This document shows positions 34,611-43,583 of a stretch of DNA of 64,000 bases, piece after piece. The translations under genes and the position numbers were made by a program. How positions within the stretch are numbered: position 1 is the first letter of the stretch; every line of letters starts with the position of its first letter. The notes beneath the pieces were generated by a model. The model was not told the DNA's origin and did no database searches. It was given only the letters and a program-made list of their open reading frames with translations. This DNA comes from Bradyrhizobium sp. NP1 (GTDB lineage: Bacteria > Pseudomonadota > Alphaproteobacteria > Rhizobiales > Xanthobacteraceae): positions 7,648,922-7,712,921 of the forward strand of contig NZ_CP127385.1 in NCBI RefSeq assembly GCF_030378205.1. Direction: 5' to 3'.

Positions 34611-35979
34611 ACGCAGCTGGCGGACGCCGTCGCGAGCCTGGTACAGCGTCATCGTGCTGTCCCTGGTCTCGATGATGTCGAACATCGACCGCGGGATCGT
34701 CAACCTGCTGGTCGGGCCGATGAAGCGCGACCTGCATCTGACCGACAGCGAGATCAGCCTGCTGATCGGCGCAACCTTCTCGATCGCCTATGTCTTCCTC
34801 AGCTTTCCCCTGTCGCGGCTTGCCGACACCCGCAGCCGCAAGGTGATCCTGACCACGGGGCTGACGCTGTGGAGCTTTGCCACCATGCTGTGCGGGCTCG
34901 CGCAGGCGCTCTGGCAATTGTTCGCGGCCCGCGCGCTGGTCGGCGCCGCCGAGTCGGTCAAGGGGCCGTGCTCGATGTCGATGATTGCCGACCTCGTGCC
35001 GCATGAGAAGCTGCCGCGCGCGTTCGCGATCTTCCAGCTCGGCATCACCGGCGGCATGGCCGGTGCGCTCGTGGTCGGCGGGCTCCTGCTCACGCTGTTC
35101 AGCGGGCTGCCGCCGCTGTATTTGCCCGGCGGCATCGTCGTGCATGACTGGCACCTGGTGCTGCTGGCGACCGGATTTCCGGGCCTGCTGCTTGCAGCCG
35201 TCATGGCCATGACGGTGCGGGAGCCCGCGCGGCGCGACCGGACCGACCATGACGGCGTGCCGCTGCGCGAGGTGGCGCGTTTTCTTGGCAAGCACTGGCA
35301 GTTCTACCTGCCGCTGTTCGCCGGAATTGCGATCGCCTCGATCGAGAGCTACGGCTTGCAGGCGTGGCGACCCGCCTTCTTCGATCGCAGCTACGGCTGG
35401 CGGCCGGAACGGATCGGGCCGCTGCTCGGCGGCGCCATCCTGGTCGCAACGCCGCTCGGCCTCTATCTCGGCACGCTCGTTGCCGAATATCTCACGCGAC
35501 GACGGCCGCAGGACGCGCTCGTTCTCTCCTGCCTGATCGCCTATGGGCTGGCGATGCCGCTGTTTGCGATCATGCCGCTGATGCCGGATCCTTGGGCCGC
35601 GCTCGCACTTGCCTTTTTCGGCTTCACCGCCTGGAGCATGAGCGCACCCGGCCAGAACGCGGCAATCCAGATCGTGACGCCGAACGCGATGCGCGGCCAG
35701 GTCAGCGCGCTCTATCTGTTTTCGATCAGCGTGGTCGGCGGCGGCTTCGGGCCGACCGCGATCGCCCTGATCACCGACCACGTATTCCGGGACGAGGCGA
35801 TGCTGCGCTACGCGATGGCCACCTTCTCGCTGATCGTGGGCCCCCTGGTGCTGCTGTCGATCGCAAGCGCGGTGAGGCCCTACCGCGCCGCCTATCGGCA
35901 GATGCAGGGCTCGCCGCGCCCGTGGCCGGACACGATCGACAACCCCACGTCTCAAAGGAGGGTCGCTTGTTCAGGATGA
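34576..35979 (+). CDS. MFS transporter, spinster-like
   Basis: The transporter of about 467 residues has 12 predicted helices. It begins WYSVIVLSLVSMMSNIDRGIVNLLVGPMKRDLHLTDSEISLLIGATFSIAYVF, a pattern found in the Spinster/hexuronate-type MFS group, with the loop motif RLADTRSRK. The GGGAGGA site at 34557-34563 is closer to a TTG at 34570 than to the ATG at 34576; both keep the same frame. It overlaps the flavoprotein gene by 35 bp. It may export the product or import an alternative substrate alongside the ABC system. Confidence 0.85.
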   Translation: MVSGAASPQEVERSWRTPSRAWYSVIVLSLVSMMSNIDRGIVNLLVGPMKRDLHLTDSEISLLIGATFSIAYVFLSFPLSRLADTRSRKVILTTGLTLWSFATMLCGLAQALWQLFAARALVGAAESVKGPCSMSMIADLVPHEKLPRAFAIFQLGITGGMAGALVVGGLLLTLFSGLPPLYLPGGIVVHDWHLVLLATGFPGLLLAAVMAMTVREPARRDRTDHDGVPLREVARFLGKHWQFYLPLFAGIAIASIESYGLQAWRPAFFDRSYGWRPERIGPLLGGAILVATPLGLYLGTLVAEYLTRRRPQDALVLSCLIAYGLAMPLFAIMPLMPDPWAALALAFFGFTAWSMSAPGQNAAIQIVTPNAMRGQVSALYLFSISVVGGGFGPTAIALITDHVFRDEAMLRYAMATFSLIVGPLVLLSIASAVRPYRAAYRQMQGSPRPWPDTIDNPTSQRRVACSG

Positions 35980-37040
35980 TGAGCTTGGCGCTGCTCGCGC
36001 TCTTCGGCCTTGGCGAACTCGCAGCCGCGCAGGATGCCGCGCCGGCAAGCCCGGTGCGGTTCGGCTGGCAGGCCTCGACGCCGGTGATGACGTTCTGGGC
36101 GGGCTTCGAGCTGAAGACCTACGAGGCGCAAGGTTTGAGGCTCACGCCCACGAGCTTCAACGACAACGCGCCCGAGATCGAGGCGCTGGTGGCGCGCCAG
36201 CTCGACCTCGCCGCGGTTGCGCCGGCGCCGACCCTGCAGGCGATCAGCTTCGGCGCCCCGCTCAAGATCATCGCCGGCGTCGAATACGCCTTCACCGACA
36301 GGCAGGGCGTGCACTGGTCGGCCACCAACCTGATCGCGCGCAAGGATACCGGCATCCAGTCGCTCAAGGACCTGGTCGGCAAGCGCGTCGCGGTCTTTGG
36401 GCTGTCGTCGAACTGGTACCTCGCCTTGCTCGACCGGCTGCGCGAGGCCAACATCGATCCGAAAAGCATCAAGTTCCTCAGCATGCCCTACACGCAGATG
36501 GAGGGCGCGCTGGCCCACGGCGAGGTCGACGCCGCCATCATGACCGCGATCGGCGCGTTCCATGCCTCGCAGCGCATCCCGACCACGCTGTTGATGACCA
36601 GCGACCAGATCACGGGCATCGCGATCGACATGTCGCAGGTGATCGCGGCCCGCGCCGACTGGCTGAAGGACCACGAGGAAGAGGCGGTCCGCTTCCTGAT
36701 GGGCATGCTGGCGACGCGGAAATTCATCGAGGACGACGTCGCCAAGGGCGGCGCCGGGATCAAGGCGATCGCGCAGAAGACGCTGAAGCTCGACGCCGAC
36801 ACCAACGAGGCGTTCTACCGGCTGCGGGTGGCTTCCGCCGGCCGCGAGCTCGAACTGATCAATTCCCTCGACCTGCCGAAGCAGACCTTCGTGGCCTATG
36901 GCCGCATGCTGACCGATGCCGGCCAGCTTCGCGGCAGGGCGGCCGCGACCTTCGAGCAGATCGTCGATACCAGCTATCTGCGCAAGGCATTTTCCCGGCT
37001 CGGCATGAGCTGGGACAACAGCAAGGTGGCGAGCCAATGA
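35967..37040 (+). CDS. ABC transporter substrate-binding protein, SsuA/NMT1 type
   Basis: The protein of about 357 residues has a signal peptide (MMSLALLALFGLGELAAAQ). A periplasmic domain with the SsuA/TauA/NMT1 layout follows: VRFGWQASTPVMTFWAGFELKTYEAQGLRL, LDLAAVAPAPTLQAIS, IQSLKDLVGKRVAVFG, HGEVDAAIM. Related proteins bind sulfonates, nitrate, pyrimidines or aromatic acids. TTG at 35967 fits AAAGGAGGG best; ATG codons at 35976 and 35979 are alternatives. It is co-transcribed with ATPase and permease genes that follow with 4-bp overlaps. Confidence 0.88.
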   Translation: MFRMMSLALLALFGLGELAAAQDAAPASPVRFGWQASTPVMTFWAGFELKTYEAQGLRLTPTSFNDNAPEIEALVARQLDLAAVAPAPTLQAISFGAPLKIIAGVEYAFTDRQGVHWSATNLIARKDTGIQSLKDLVGKRVAVFGLSSNWYLALLDRLREANIDPKSIKFLSMPYTQMEGALAHGEVDAAIMTAIGAFHASQRIPTTLLMTSDQITGIAIDMSQVIAARADWLKDHEEEAVRFLMGMLATRKFIEDDVAKGGAGIKAIAQKTLKLDADTNEAFYRLRVASAGRELELINSLDLPKQTFVAYGRMLTDAGQLRGRAAATFEQIVDTSYLRKAFSRLGMSWDNSKVASQ

Positions 37041-37843
37041 CCACTAGCGCAATGACAGCCCCTGCCGACGACACGCATGTCGAGATCAGGCGGATCAGCC
37101 AGCGCTATCACACCGGCCGGCGCGGCGAGCTGCTCGCGCTCGATCACGTCGACCTCGCGGTGCGCCGCGGCGAGTTCGTAAGCATCGTCGGCCCCAGCGG
37201 CTGCGGCAAGTCGACCCTGCTCTACATCGTGGCCGGCCTGCTCGAACCAAGCGAGGGCGAGGTTGTCGTCGACGGCAGGCGCATCGACGGCCCGCATCCC
37301 GATCGCGGCCTGGTGTTGCAGAACTCCAGCATCTTTCCCTGGCGAACCGTCGAGGAGAACGTCGCGTTCGGCCCGCAAATGGCCGGCGTGCGGAGCGATC
37401 AGCGCAGGGCGCTGGTCGCCCATCATCTCGACATGGTCGGCCTCTCGAAGTTCGCGACCTTCTATCCGCGCGAGCTTTCCGGAGGCATGAAGCAGCGCAT
37501 CGCGATCGCGCAGATGCTGGCCTGCGCGCCGAGCGTATTCCTGATGGACGAACCGTTCGGCGCACTCGACTCGCTGTCGCGCGAGGTGCTCCAGGACCAG
37601 TTGCTGCAGCTCTGGGAGCGCGACCGCAAGACGGTGCTGTTCGTCACCCACAGCATCGACGAGGCCGTGCTGTTGTCCGACCGCGTGGTGGTGATGTCGC
37701 CGTTGCCGGGGCGGGTCAAAGAGATCGTGCCGATCGATCTGCCACGCCCGCGCGACGATGCGCGCACAAATCCGGCGTTTGGCCGGCTGCGCAACCACAT
37801 CTGGTCGGCGATCCGGGAGGAAACCATGGAGGCGATCGGATGA
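37037..37843 (+). CDS. ABC transporter ATP-binding protein, SsuB/TauB type
   Basis: The 268-residue ATPase has Walker A GPSGCGKST, the Q-loop LVLQNSSIFPWRTVEENV, the signature LSGGMKQR, Walker B VFLMDEPFGALDSL and the switch VTHSIDEAV. The FPWRTVEENV segment is typical of nitrate/sulfonate/taurine importers. It overlaps its neighbours by ATGA on both sides, so it is tightly coupled to the binding protein and permease. Confidence 0.93.
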   Translation: MTTSAMTAPADDTHVEIRRISQRYHTGRRGELLALDHVDLAVRRGEFVSIVGPSGCGKSTLLYIVAGLLEPSEGEVVVDGRRIDGPHPDRGLVLQNSSIFPWRTVEENVAFGPQMAGVRSDQRRALVAHHLDMVGLSKFATFYPRELSGGMKQRIAIAQMLACAPSVFLMDEPFGALDSLSREVLQDQLLQLWERDRKTVLFVTHSIDEAVLLSDRVVVMSPLPGRVKEIVPIDLPRPRDDARTNPAFGRLRNHIWSAIREETMEAIG

Positions 37844-38703
37844 CGATGCTGACGGCCTCGGAACGATCGGTCGTGGCGGATGCCGAGCGACAACCGGGCG
37901 CGCCCGCGCCGGCGGCGAAACCGGCCGCGGCATCGCGCCGGCCCGGATGGAGCCGGCTGCGCGCGATCGCGCGGTACTATCCCGTCTTCCTGGTCTTTCT
38001 TGTCTGGGAGATCCTCTCGCGGCTCGGCGTGCTCGATCCGATGTTCATGCCGCCGCTCGAGGATGTCGGGCGCACCTTCTACAACGAGGTCTTCGTCACC
38101 CACGATCTGCTCGAGCACATCCGCGTCAGCGTGCTGCGGGCGGGTGCAGGGCTCGGCCTCGCCGTCTTCATCGGCATTGCCGCCGGCATCCTGATGGGGC
38201 GGGTGCGGATCGTCGAGAGCTTTCTCGATCCCCTGATCTCGGCCCTGTTTCCGACGCCGAAACTGGCGCTGTTTCCCCTGATGATGATCTTCCTCGGCAT
38301 CGGGGACGCCTCCAAGATCGCGCTGATCTTCCTCGGCTGCTTCTTTCCGATCGCCATCAACACCTATGCCGGGGTCAAGAACGTCGACAAGTTCTTCATC
38401 TGGAATGCGCGAACCAAGGGCTCCGACAGCCGGCAGCTGATCTGGCACGTCATCATCCCCGCCTCGCTTCCCTTCGTGTTCGCCGGCCTGCGGGTCGCGA
38501 CCTCGACCGCGTTCTTGCTGATCGTGGCCTCCGAGCTCATCGCCGCCAATGACGGCCTCGGCTATCTGATCATGTTCGCCGAGCGCTCGTTCGATCCCGC
38601 GCTGATGTGGTGCGGCATCCTTTTGATCGCCGGCATGGGATTCACCGTCGACCGCCTGCTGCTCGCGCTCGGCGCGCGGCTGTTCGTCTGGCAGGACAAG
38701 TAA
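37840..38703 (+). CDS. ABC transporter permease, SsuC/TauC type
   Basis: The 287-residue protein has a Pro/Ala-rich cytoplasmic N-terminus of about 40 residues and then six membrane helices. The BPD_transp_1 pattern includes ISALFPTPKLALFPLMMIFLG and the EAA-like loop ARTKGSDSRQLIWHVIIPASLPFVFAGLR, and it ends with ELIAANDGLGYLIMFAERSFD. It completes the importer whose substrate probably feeds the redox enzymes of this operon. Confidence 0.92.
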   Translation: MTMLTASERSVVADAERQPGAPAPAAKPAAASRRPGWSRLRAIARYYPVFLVFLVWEILSRLGVLDPMFMPPLEDVGRTFYNEVFVTHDLLEHIRVSVLRAGAGLGLAVFIGIAAGILMGRVRIVESFLDPLISALFPTPKLALFPLMMIFLGIGDASKIALIFLGCFFPIAINTYAGVKNVDKFFIWNARTKGSDSRQLIWHVIIPASLPFVFAGLRVATSTAFLLIVASELIAANDGLGYLIMFAERSFDPALMWCGILLIAGMGFTVDRLLLALGARLFVWQDK

Positions 38704-38728
38704 CGGATACGGGAACGGGAGGGCCACG

Positions 38729-39841
38729 ATGGCTGATGCATCCGGAGCCGCGGCAGGTGCGCCGCAAATCACCGCCATCGGGCTTGCACCGAAGACGATC
38801 CACGGCATGCGCTACCGGCGCGTGGGCCGCTCCGGCCTCAGCGTGTCCGAAATGGGCGTCGGGTGCTTTTCGTTCGGCGAGTTCGTCGACACCGCCGGCG
38901 CCGAAGCGGTCGTGCACTGCGCGCTCGATCTCGGCATCAACTATTTCGACACCGCCGACAGCTACGGGCTCGGCGTCTCCGAGGAGAAGCTCGGCGCCGC
39001 CCTGGTCGGCCGGCGCAGCCGGGCCGTCATCGCCACGAAATTCTCGAACCGCATGGACTACGGCCCGAACGACATCGGCACCTCGCGGCTGCACATCGTG
39101 CGCGCCTGCGAAGCGAGCCTGCGCCGGCTGAAGACCGACTACATCGATCTCTACCAGGTGCATTGGCCTGACCGCCGCACCCCGATCGAGGAAACCATGC
39201 GGGCGCTCGACGACCTCGTCCGGGAGGGCAAGGTTCGTTATCTCGGCGTCGCCAATTTCTTCGAATGGGAGATCTGCGAGGCACAGTGGACCGCCGAGAA
39301 ACTCAACCTGAACAAGTTCGTCTCGGCGCAGGATCACTACAACCTGCTCTATCGCGACATCGAAAAGCGCATGGAGCCGTTCTGCGTCAGATACGGCATC
39401 GGCATGAACTCCTATTTTCCGCTCGCCGGCGGCCTGCTCACCGGCCTGTACCGGCGCGACGAGCCGGCGATAACAGGCACGCGGGCGGCGGCAAGCGCGA
39501 GCTATGCGGCGTGGCAGAGCAAGCGCAATTGGGACGTCCAGGAGGCGCTCCAATCGTTCGCAGAGGCGCGCCGATGGTCGCTGCCGCAGATGTCGCTGGC
39601 CTGGCTGTTGTCGCGGCCGGCGATGTCGACGATCATCGCCGGCGCCGACAGGCCCGAGCATCTGATGGACAACGTGAAGGCGCTCGATATCCGCTTCACG
39701 CCCGAGGATCTCGTCGAGATCGACCGCCTGACGCTGGTCGATGAGGACCGCAGCGTCGCGCCGGTCTATCGCCGGCTGCGCCCCGAGAAGGTCCACGAAT
39801 TCGGACCGATGCAGGAAGCGAGAGCAAGGGCGCTTTCGTAG
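38729..39841 (+). CDS. Aldo/keto reductase
   Basis: The 370-residue protein has the AKR (alpha/beta)8 barrel signature. The catalytic Asp and Tyr are in NYFDTADSYGLGVSEEKLG, the lysine region is RAVIATKFSNRM, and YIDLYQVHWPDRRTPIEETMRALDDLVREGKVRYLGVANF and the NAD(P)-binding tail STIIAGADRPEHLMDNV follow. This is the VKC-beta-like group. It is 25 bp after the permease gene, behind GGGAGGG, and is the likely last gene of the MarR-associated operon. It would reduce an aldehyde or ketone intermediate. Confidence 0.9.
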   Translation: MADASGAAAGAPQITAIGLAPKTIHGMRYRRVGRSGLSVSEMGVGCFSFGEFVDTAGAEAVVHCALDLGINYFDTADSYGLGVSEEKLGAALVGRRSRAVIATKFSNRMDYGPNDIGTSRLHIVRACEASLRRLKTDYIDLYQVHWPDRRTPIEETMRALDDLVREGKVRYLGVANFFEWEICEAQWTAEKLNLNKFVSAQDHYNLLYRDIEKRMEPFCVRYGIGMNSYFPLAGGLLTGLYRRDEPAITGTRAAASASYAAWQSKRNWDVQEALQSFAEARRWSLPQMSLAWLLSRPAMSTIIAGADRPEHLMDNVKALDIRFTPEDLVEIDRLTLVDEDRSVAPVYRRLRPEKVHEFGPMQEARARALS

Positions 39842-40138
39842 CGCGGCTGGCGGCGAGGCTTTCGCCGAAACCAGGCGCTGTCGAAATCAAGACTCTGCTA
39901 ACGTTAAGACGCCGCGGCGCGGGCCTGCATGGTTACCACATCGCTCATTCCAGGGCGGCTTGGTCAACGCGCCGTTTAGGTTAAAGGCCGCGGATTCAGT
40001 ACGCGTTAGTGAAGTTCCTGCGGTGCCGTCGGGCTAATTCGAATGCTGCAGGTGCAATTGACTCTTTGTTAGATTCTTTCCGGACTCATGGGAGCGTCAA
40101 GAAAATGACACTTGATAACAACCAGTAGGGACTCAAAC

Positions 40139-41704
40139 ATGACCGGCATTGTGCTTTCCGCCTCGGTTCGCCAGAACCTGCTTTCGCTGCAGTCCACCGC
40201 TTCGCTGCTCGCCAGCACCCAGAATGACCTCGCCACCGGCAACAAGGTCAATTCGGCCCTCGACAACCCCACCAACTTCTTCACCGCCCAGTCGCTGAAC
40301 AACCGCGCCAGCGACATCGGCAACCTGCTCGACAGCATCGGCAACGGCGTCCAGGTGCTGCAGTCCGCCAACACCGGCATCACCTCGCTGCAGAGCCTGG
40401 TCGACAGCGCCAAGTCGATCGCCAACCAGGTGCTGCAGAGCCCGCTCGGCTACTCCGCCAAGTCCAGCGTCACCTCGGCCGCCATCACCGGCGCCACCGC
40501 CAACAACCTGCTCGGCACCACCGGCACCAACGCCACCGTGACCGGCACCGCCGTCAACAACAACCTGACCTCGGCCGTCGCCATCACCAGCGCCACCACG
40601 CTGTCGGGCGCCGCCAACACCGACTCGCTGGCCTCAGCCATCTCCACCGGCGACACCCTGGTCGTCAACGGCACCACCTTCTCCTTCGTTGCCGGCTCGA
40701 CCTCCACGGGCACCAATATCGGCGTCGGCGACACCGTTGCCCACCTGCTCTCCGCGATCGACACGGTGACCGGCGCCACCACCGCCTCCAGCGTCAACAG
40801 CGGCAAGATCACGCTGTCCACCGGCACCAGCCAGAACCTGGTGATCTCCGGCACCGCGCTGACCAAGCTCGGCTTGACCGCCGGCACCACCAATGTCGGG
40901 CCGCCCGCCCTGTCCGGCGAGACGCTGACGATCAACGCCACAGGCGGGGGAACGGCGACCTCGATCACCTTCGGCACCGGCAACGGCCAGGTCTCGACGC
41001 TGAACGGATTGAACGCGGCGCTGGCCGGCAACAATCTGCAGGCGACGATCGATGCCGCGACCGGCAAGATCAGCATCACCACCACCAACGACGCGGCGTC
41101 CTCGACGATCGGCACGATCGGCGGTTCGGCGACCTTGAGCGGCGCGGCCTTCAACGGGTTGACCCCGGCGGCGCCGGTGGCCGATCCGAACTCGCAGGCG
41201 CAGCGTGCGAGCCTGGTCGCGCAGTACAACAACGTGCTGACGCAGATCAACACCACGGCGCAGGACGCCTCGTTCAACGGCATCAACCTGTTGAACGGCG
41301 ACACGCTCAAGCTGACGTTCAACGAGACCGGCACCTCGACGCTCAAGATCACGGGTACCGTGCTGAACTCGGCGGGCCTCGGCCTGTCGACGCTGGCGGC
41401 GGGCACCGACTTCCTGGACAACGCCTCGGCCAACAAGGCGCTGACCTCGCTGACGACGGCCTCCTCGACGCTGCGCTCGGAAGCTTCGACGCTGGGTTCG
41501 AACCTGTCGATCGTGCAGATCCGCCAGGACTTCTCCAAGAACCTGATCAACGTGCTGCAGACCGGTTCGTCGAACCTGACGCTCGCCGACACCAACGAGG
41601 AAGCGGCCAACAGCCAGGCGCTGTCGACCCGCCAGTCGATCGCGATCTCGGCGCTGTCGCTCGCCAACCAGGCCCAGTCCAGCGTGCTGCAGCTCCTGCG
41701 CTAA
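40139..41704 (+). CDS. Flagellin
   Basis: The 521-residue flagellin has a conserved N-terminal D0/D1 helix (VRQNLLSLQSTASLLASTQNDLATGNKVNSALDNPTNFF, in part) and C-terminal D0 (NLINVLQTGSSNLTLADTNEEAANSQALSTRQSIAISALSLANQAQSSVLQLLR, in part). The long central Thr/Ala/Ser/Gly-rich region resembles DUF1522-containing rhizobial flagellins. It polymerises into the filament after type III export. No other flagellar gene is in the window, so it is an orphan locus. The 297 bp upstream (39842-40138) showed no clear sigma-28 or sigma-54 promoter. Synonymous codon choice changes from C-ending to G-ending near 40,900. A strong terminator follows. Confidence 0.92.
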   Translation: MTGIVLSASVRQNLLSLQSTASLLASTQNDLATGNKVNSALDNPTNFFTAQSLNNRASDIGNLLDSIGNGVQVLQSANTGITSLQSLVDSAKSIANQVLQSPLGYSAKSSVTSAAITGATANNLLGTTGTNATVTGTAVNNNLTSAVAITSATTLSGAANTDSLASAISTGDTLVVNGTTFSFVAGSTSTGTNIGVGDTVAHLLSAIDTVTGATTASSVNSGKITLSTGTSQNLVISGTALTKLGLTAGTTNVGPPALSGETLTINATGGGTATSITFGTGNGQVSTLNGLNAALAGNNLQATIDAATGKISITTTNDAASSTIGTIGGSATLSGAAFNGLTPAAPVADPNSQAQRASLVAQYNNVLTQINTTAQDASFNGINLLNGDTLKLTFNETGTSTLKITGTVLNSAGLGLSTLAAGTDFLDNASANKALTSLTTASSTLRSEASTLGSNLSIVQIRQDFSKNLINVLQTGSSNLTLADTNEEAANSQALSTRQSIAISALSLANQAQSSVLQLLR

Positions 41705-41734
41705 GCCTAAAATCAGGGGGCAAACAAACTGGAG

Positions 41735-41766
41735 ACGGCGGGGGAAACCCCGCCGTTTCGCTTTTC
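41735..41766 (+). terminator. Rho-independent terminator after the flagellin gene
   Basis: The 9-bp stem ACGGCGGGG / CCCCGCCGT with a GAAA tetraloop is followed by TTCGCTTTTC, 30 bp after the stop. Confidence 0.88.
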
Positions 41767-41848
41767 ATATCCACTTCGCACGATTCCCCCGGCTTGGAGC
41801 AGCGTCCCCGCTTGCCTATGATAGCCCCGGACGAACAAGGGGAGCGCG

Positions 41849-42490
41849 ATGCTGACCGTTCATCATCTCGGGAAATCGCAGTCGGAGCGGATCGTCTGGC
41901 TGTGCGAGGAGCTGGAGATCCGCTACGAGCTCAAGCGCTACGCGCGCGATGCGGCCACCATGCTGGCGCCTTCGGACTACAAGGCGCTGCACGGCATAGG
42001 CACCGCGCCTGTCATCACCGACGGCGATCTGGTGCTCGCGGAATCCGGCGCCGTGATCGACTACATCATCGCCCGACATGGCGGCGGGCGCCTCGCGCTG
42101 AAGCCGGATCATCCCGATTTCGCGCAATTCCTGTTCTGGTATCACTTCGCCAACGGCACCTTGCAGCCCAGCATGGGACGCAACATGATCCTGAACCGGC
42201 TGAGGCTGCCGGAAGACAATCCGATCCTCACGGTAACCAGAGCGCGCGTCGACCGCGCGTTCGATCTCGTCGACGCAAGATTGCGCGAGGCAGAGCATCT
42301 CGCCGGCCGCGAGTTCACGTCAGCCGACATCATGACCGGCTTTCCGCTCACGACCATGCGCTATTTCCTGCCCTACGACCTGAAACGCTGTCCCAACATT
42401 CTGCGCTATCTCGATCGCATCGGCCGACGCCCCGCCTACCGCCGCGCGATGGAGAAAGGCGATCCCGGAATGGCACTGCTGCTGACGTGA
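41849..42490 (+). CDS. Glutathione S-transferase family protein
   Basis: The 213-residue protein has an N-terminal domain starting LTVHHLGKSQSERIVWLCEELEIRYELKRY with the SQSERI active-site serine. TAPVITD and the LAESGAVIDYIIARHG motif follow. The helical C-terminal domain includes LAGREFTSADIMTGFPL. This is the small bacterial GST group that often has low transferase activity. GGGGAG precedes the ATG. It is followed 7 bp later by a DUF1697 gene, so they are probably co-transcribed. Confidence 0.9.
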   Translation: MLTVHHLGKSQSERIVWLCEELEIRYELKRYARDAATMLAPSDYKALHGIGTAPVITDGDLVLAESGAVIDYIIARHGGGRLALKPDHPDFAQFLFWYHFANGTLQPSMGRNMILNRLRLPEDNPILTVTRARVDRAFDLVDARLREAEHLAGREFTSADIMTGFPLTTMRYFLPYDLKRCPNILRYLDRIGRRPAYRRAMEKGDPGMALLLT

Positions 42491-42497
42491 GCGCGAC

Positions 42498-43010
42498 ATG
42501 CCCAACTATATTGCCCTGTTGCGCGCGGTGAATGTCGGCGGCACCGGCAAGCTGCCGATGACCGAGCTCAAGTCGATGTGCGCGGCGGAGGGTTTTGCCA
42601 ACGTGCAGACCTATATCGCGAGCGGAAACGTGGTTTTCTCCAGCAGCCTGTCCGCGACCAGGGTCAAGGCCGCGCTGGAGAAGCGGCTTGCCGCCTATGC
42701 CGGCAAGCCGGTCGGCGTGATCGTCCGTACCGCGGCGGAAATGGCCGCCGTGCTGCGATCCAACCCGTTCCCCAAAGCGCCGCCGAACTTCACGGTCGCG
42801 ATCTTCCTCGACGAGGCGCCGCCGGCGGACACGCTCGCGTCCGTCCGCGGGCGGGCCGACGAGGAGGTCCGCCTTGGCAAGCGCGAGATCTACGTTGCCT
42901 ATGGCGCGGGGATGGGACGCTCCAAGCTGAAGATCCCGGCGGCCACGAAAGGCACCGCGCGCAACATCAACACCATCGCCAGACTCGTCGCGCTGGCGGA
43001 GGCGCCCTAG
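42498..43010 (+). CDS. DUF1697-family protein
   Basis: The 170-residue soluble protein has the DUF1697 start NYIALLRAVNVGGTGKLPMTELKSMCAAEGFANVQTYIASGNVVFSS and later NPFPKAPPNFTVAIFLDE and GRSKLKIPAATKGTARNINTI. The family is widespread and its function is not established. It is the second gene after the GST. Confidence 0.9.
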   Translation: MPNYIALLRAVNVGGTGKLPMTELKSMCAAEGFANVQTYIASGNVVFSSSLSATRVKAALEKRLAAYAGKPVGVIVRTAAEMAAVLRSNPFPKAPPNFTVAIFLDEAPPADTLASVRGRADEEVRLGKREIYVAYGAGMGRSKLKIPAATKGTARNINTIARLVALAEAP

Positions 43011-43031
43011 CGGGGCAGCCCGGCGCGCACC

Positions 43032-43235
43032 CTACTCCGCATTCGCAATCGCATGCATCAGCAGGAGCGCGGCGAACACGACGAACATCGAGAACCAGTG
43101 GAACTCCACTGGAGCCATATCGACGATGCCGGACAGCCAGTCGATCGGAAGTCCGCCGACCCACAGGATCAGCACCGTGGTAAAGGCGACGAAGACCGCG
43201 TCGAGGACGCGCAAGGCGACCAGCTTCGACGTCAT
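43032..43235 (-). CDS. Small two-helix membrane protein (second of a pair)
   Basis: The 67-residue product has two hydrophobic segments (LRVLDAVFVAFTTVLILWVGGLP and FHWFSMFVVFAALLLMHAIA). It overlaps the preceding small membrane protein gene by ATGA, which explains why it has no ribosome binding site of its own. I recognise no family. Confidence 0.55.
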   Translation of the reverse strand: MTSKLVALRVLDAVFVAFTTVLILWVGGLPIDWLSGIVDMAPVEFHWFSMFVVFAALLLMHAIANAE

Positions 43236-43465
43236 CGCAATGCTGACCGGCGGCGCGAGGCATGGAGGCCGACGATACGGCGGCCGGCGGCCTGCGCGGC
43301 ACGATAGGCCAGCCTGCGCGCGACCCAGCGATCGAACGCGCGCCTGGCGTCGCCGAGCAGGCGGCCAGGCGCGACCATGCCGAGCGTGCCGATGGCAAAG
43401 AGATGCAGTGCGATCGAAATCGTGATGCTGGCGACGATCACCGTCGCCCAATCCAGTCTGCTCAT
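43232..43465 (-). CDS. Small membrane protein (first of a pair)
   Basis: The 77-residue product has one N-terminal membrane segment (WATVIVASITISIALHLFAIGTLGMVAPG) and a basic tail rich in Arg. GGAG sits 8 nt before the ATG at 43465, which I prefer over an ATG at 43528 that has no such site. It is translationally coupled to the next small membrane gene. Confidence 0.5.
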   Translation of the reverse strand: MSRLDWATVIVASITISIALHLFAIGTLGMVAPGRLLGDARRAFDRWVARRLAYRAAQAAGRRIVGLHASRRRSALR

Positions 43466-43583
43466 GAACGGCTCCAACAGAGATCGGGACAAACGCCGCC
43501 AGTCCTGGAAGGCAGCTAATGCGAGCACGCCGCGATGTCTTGGATTGGCACGACATCCTGTCGGACGACGCGGCGACGCGGGC

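Noticed and set aside
40450..41667. 405-codon open frame antisense to the flagellin gene
   Set aside because: It is a product of the NNC/NNG codon bias of the Thr/Ala-rich flagellin. It has low complexity (V/S/P/A), no ribosome binding site and no domain.
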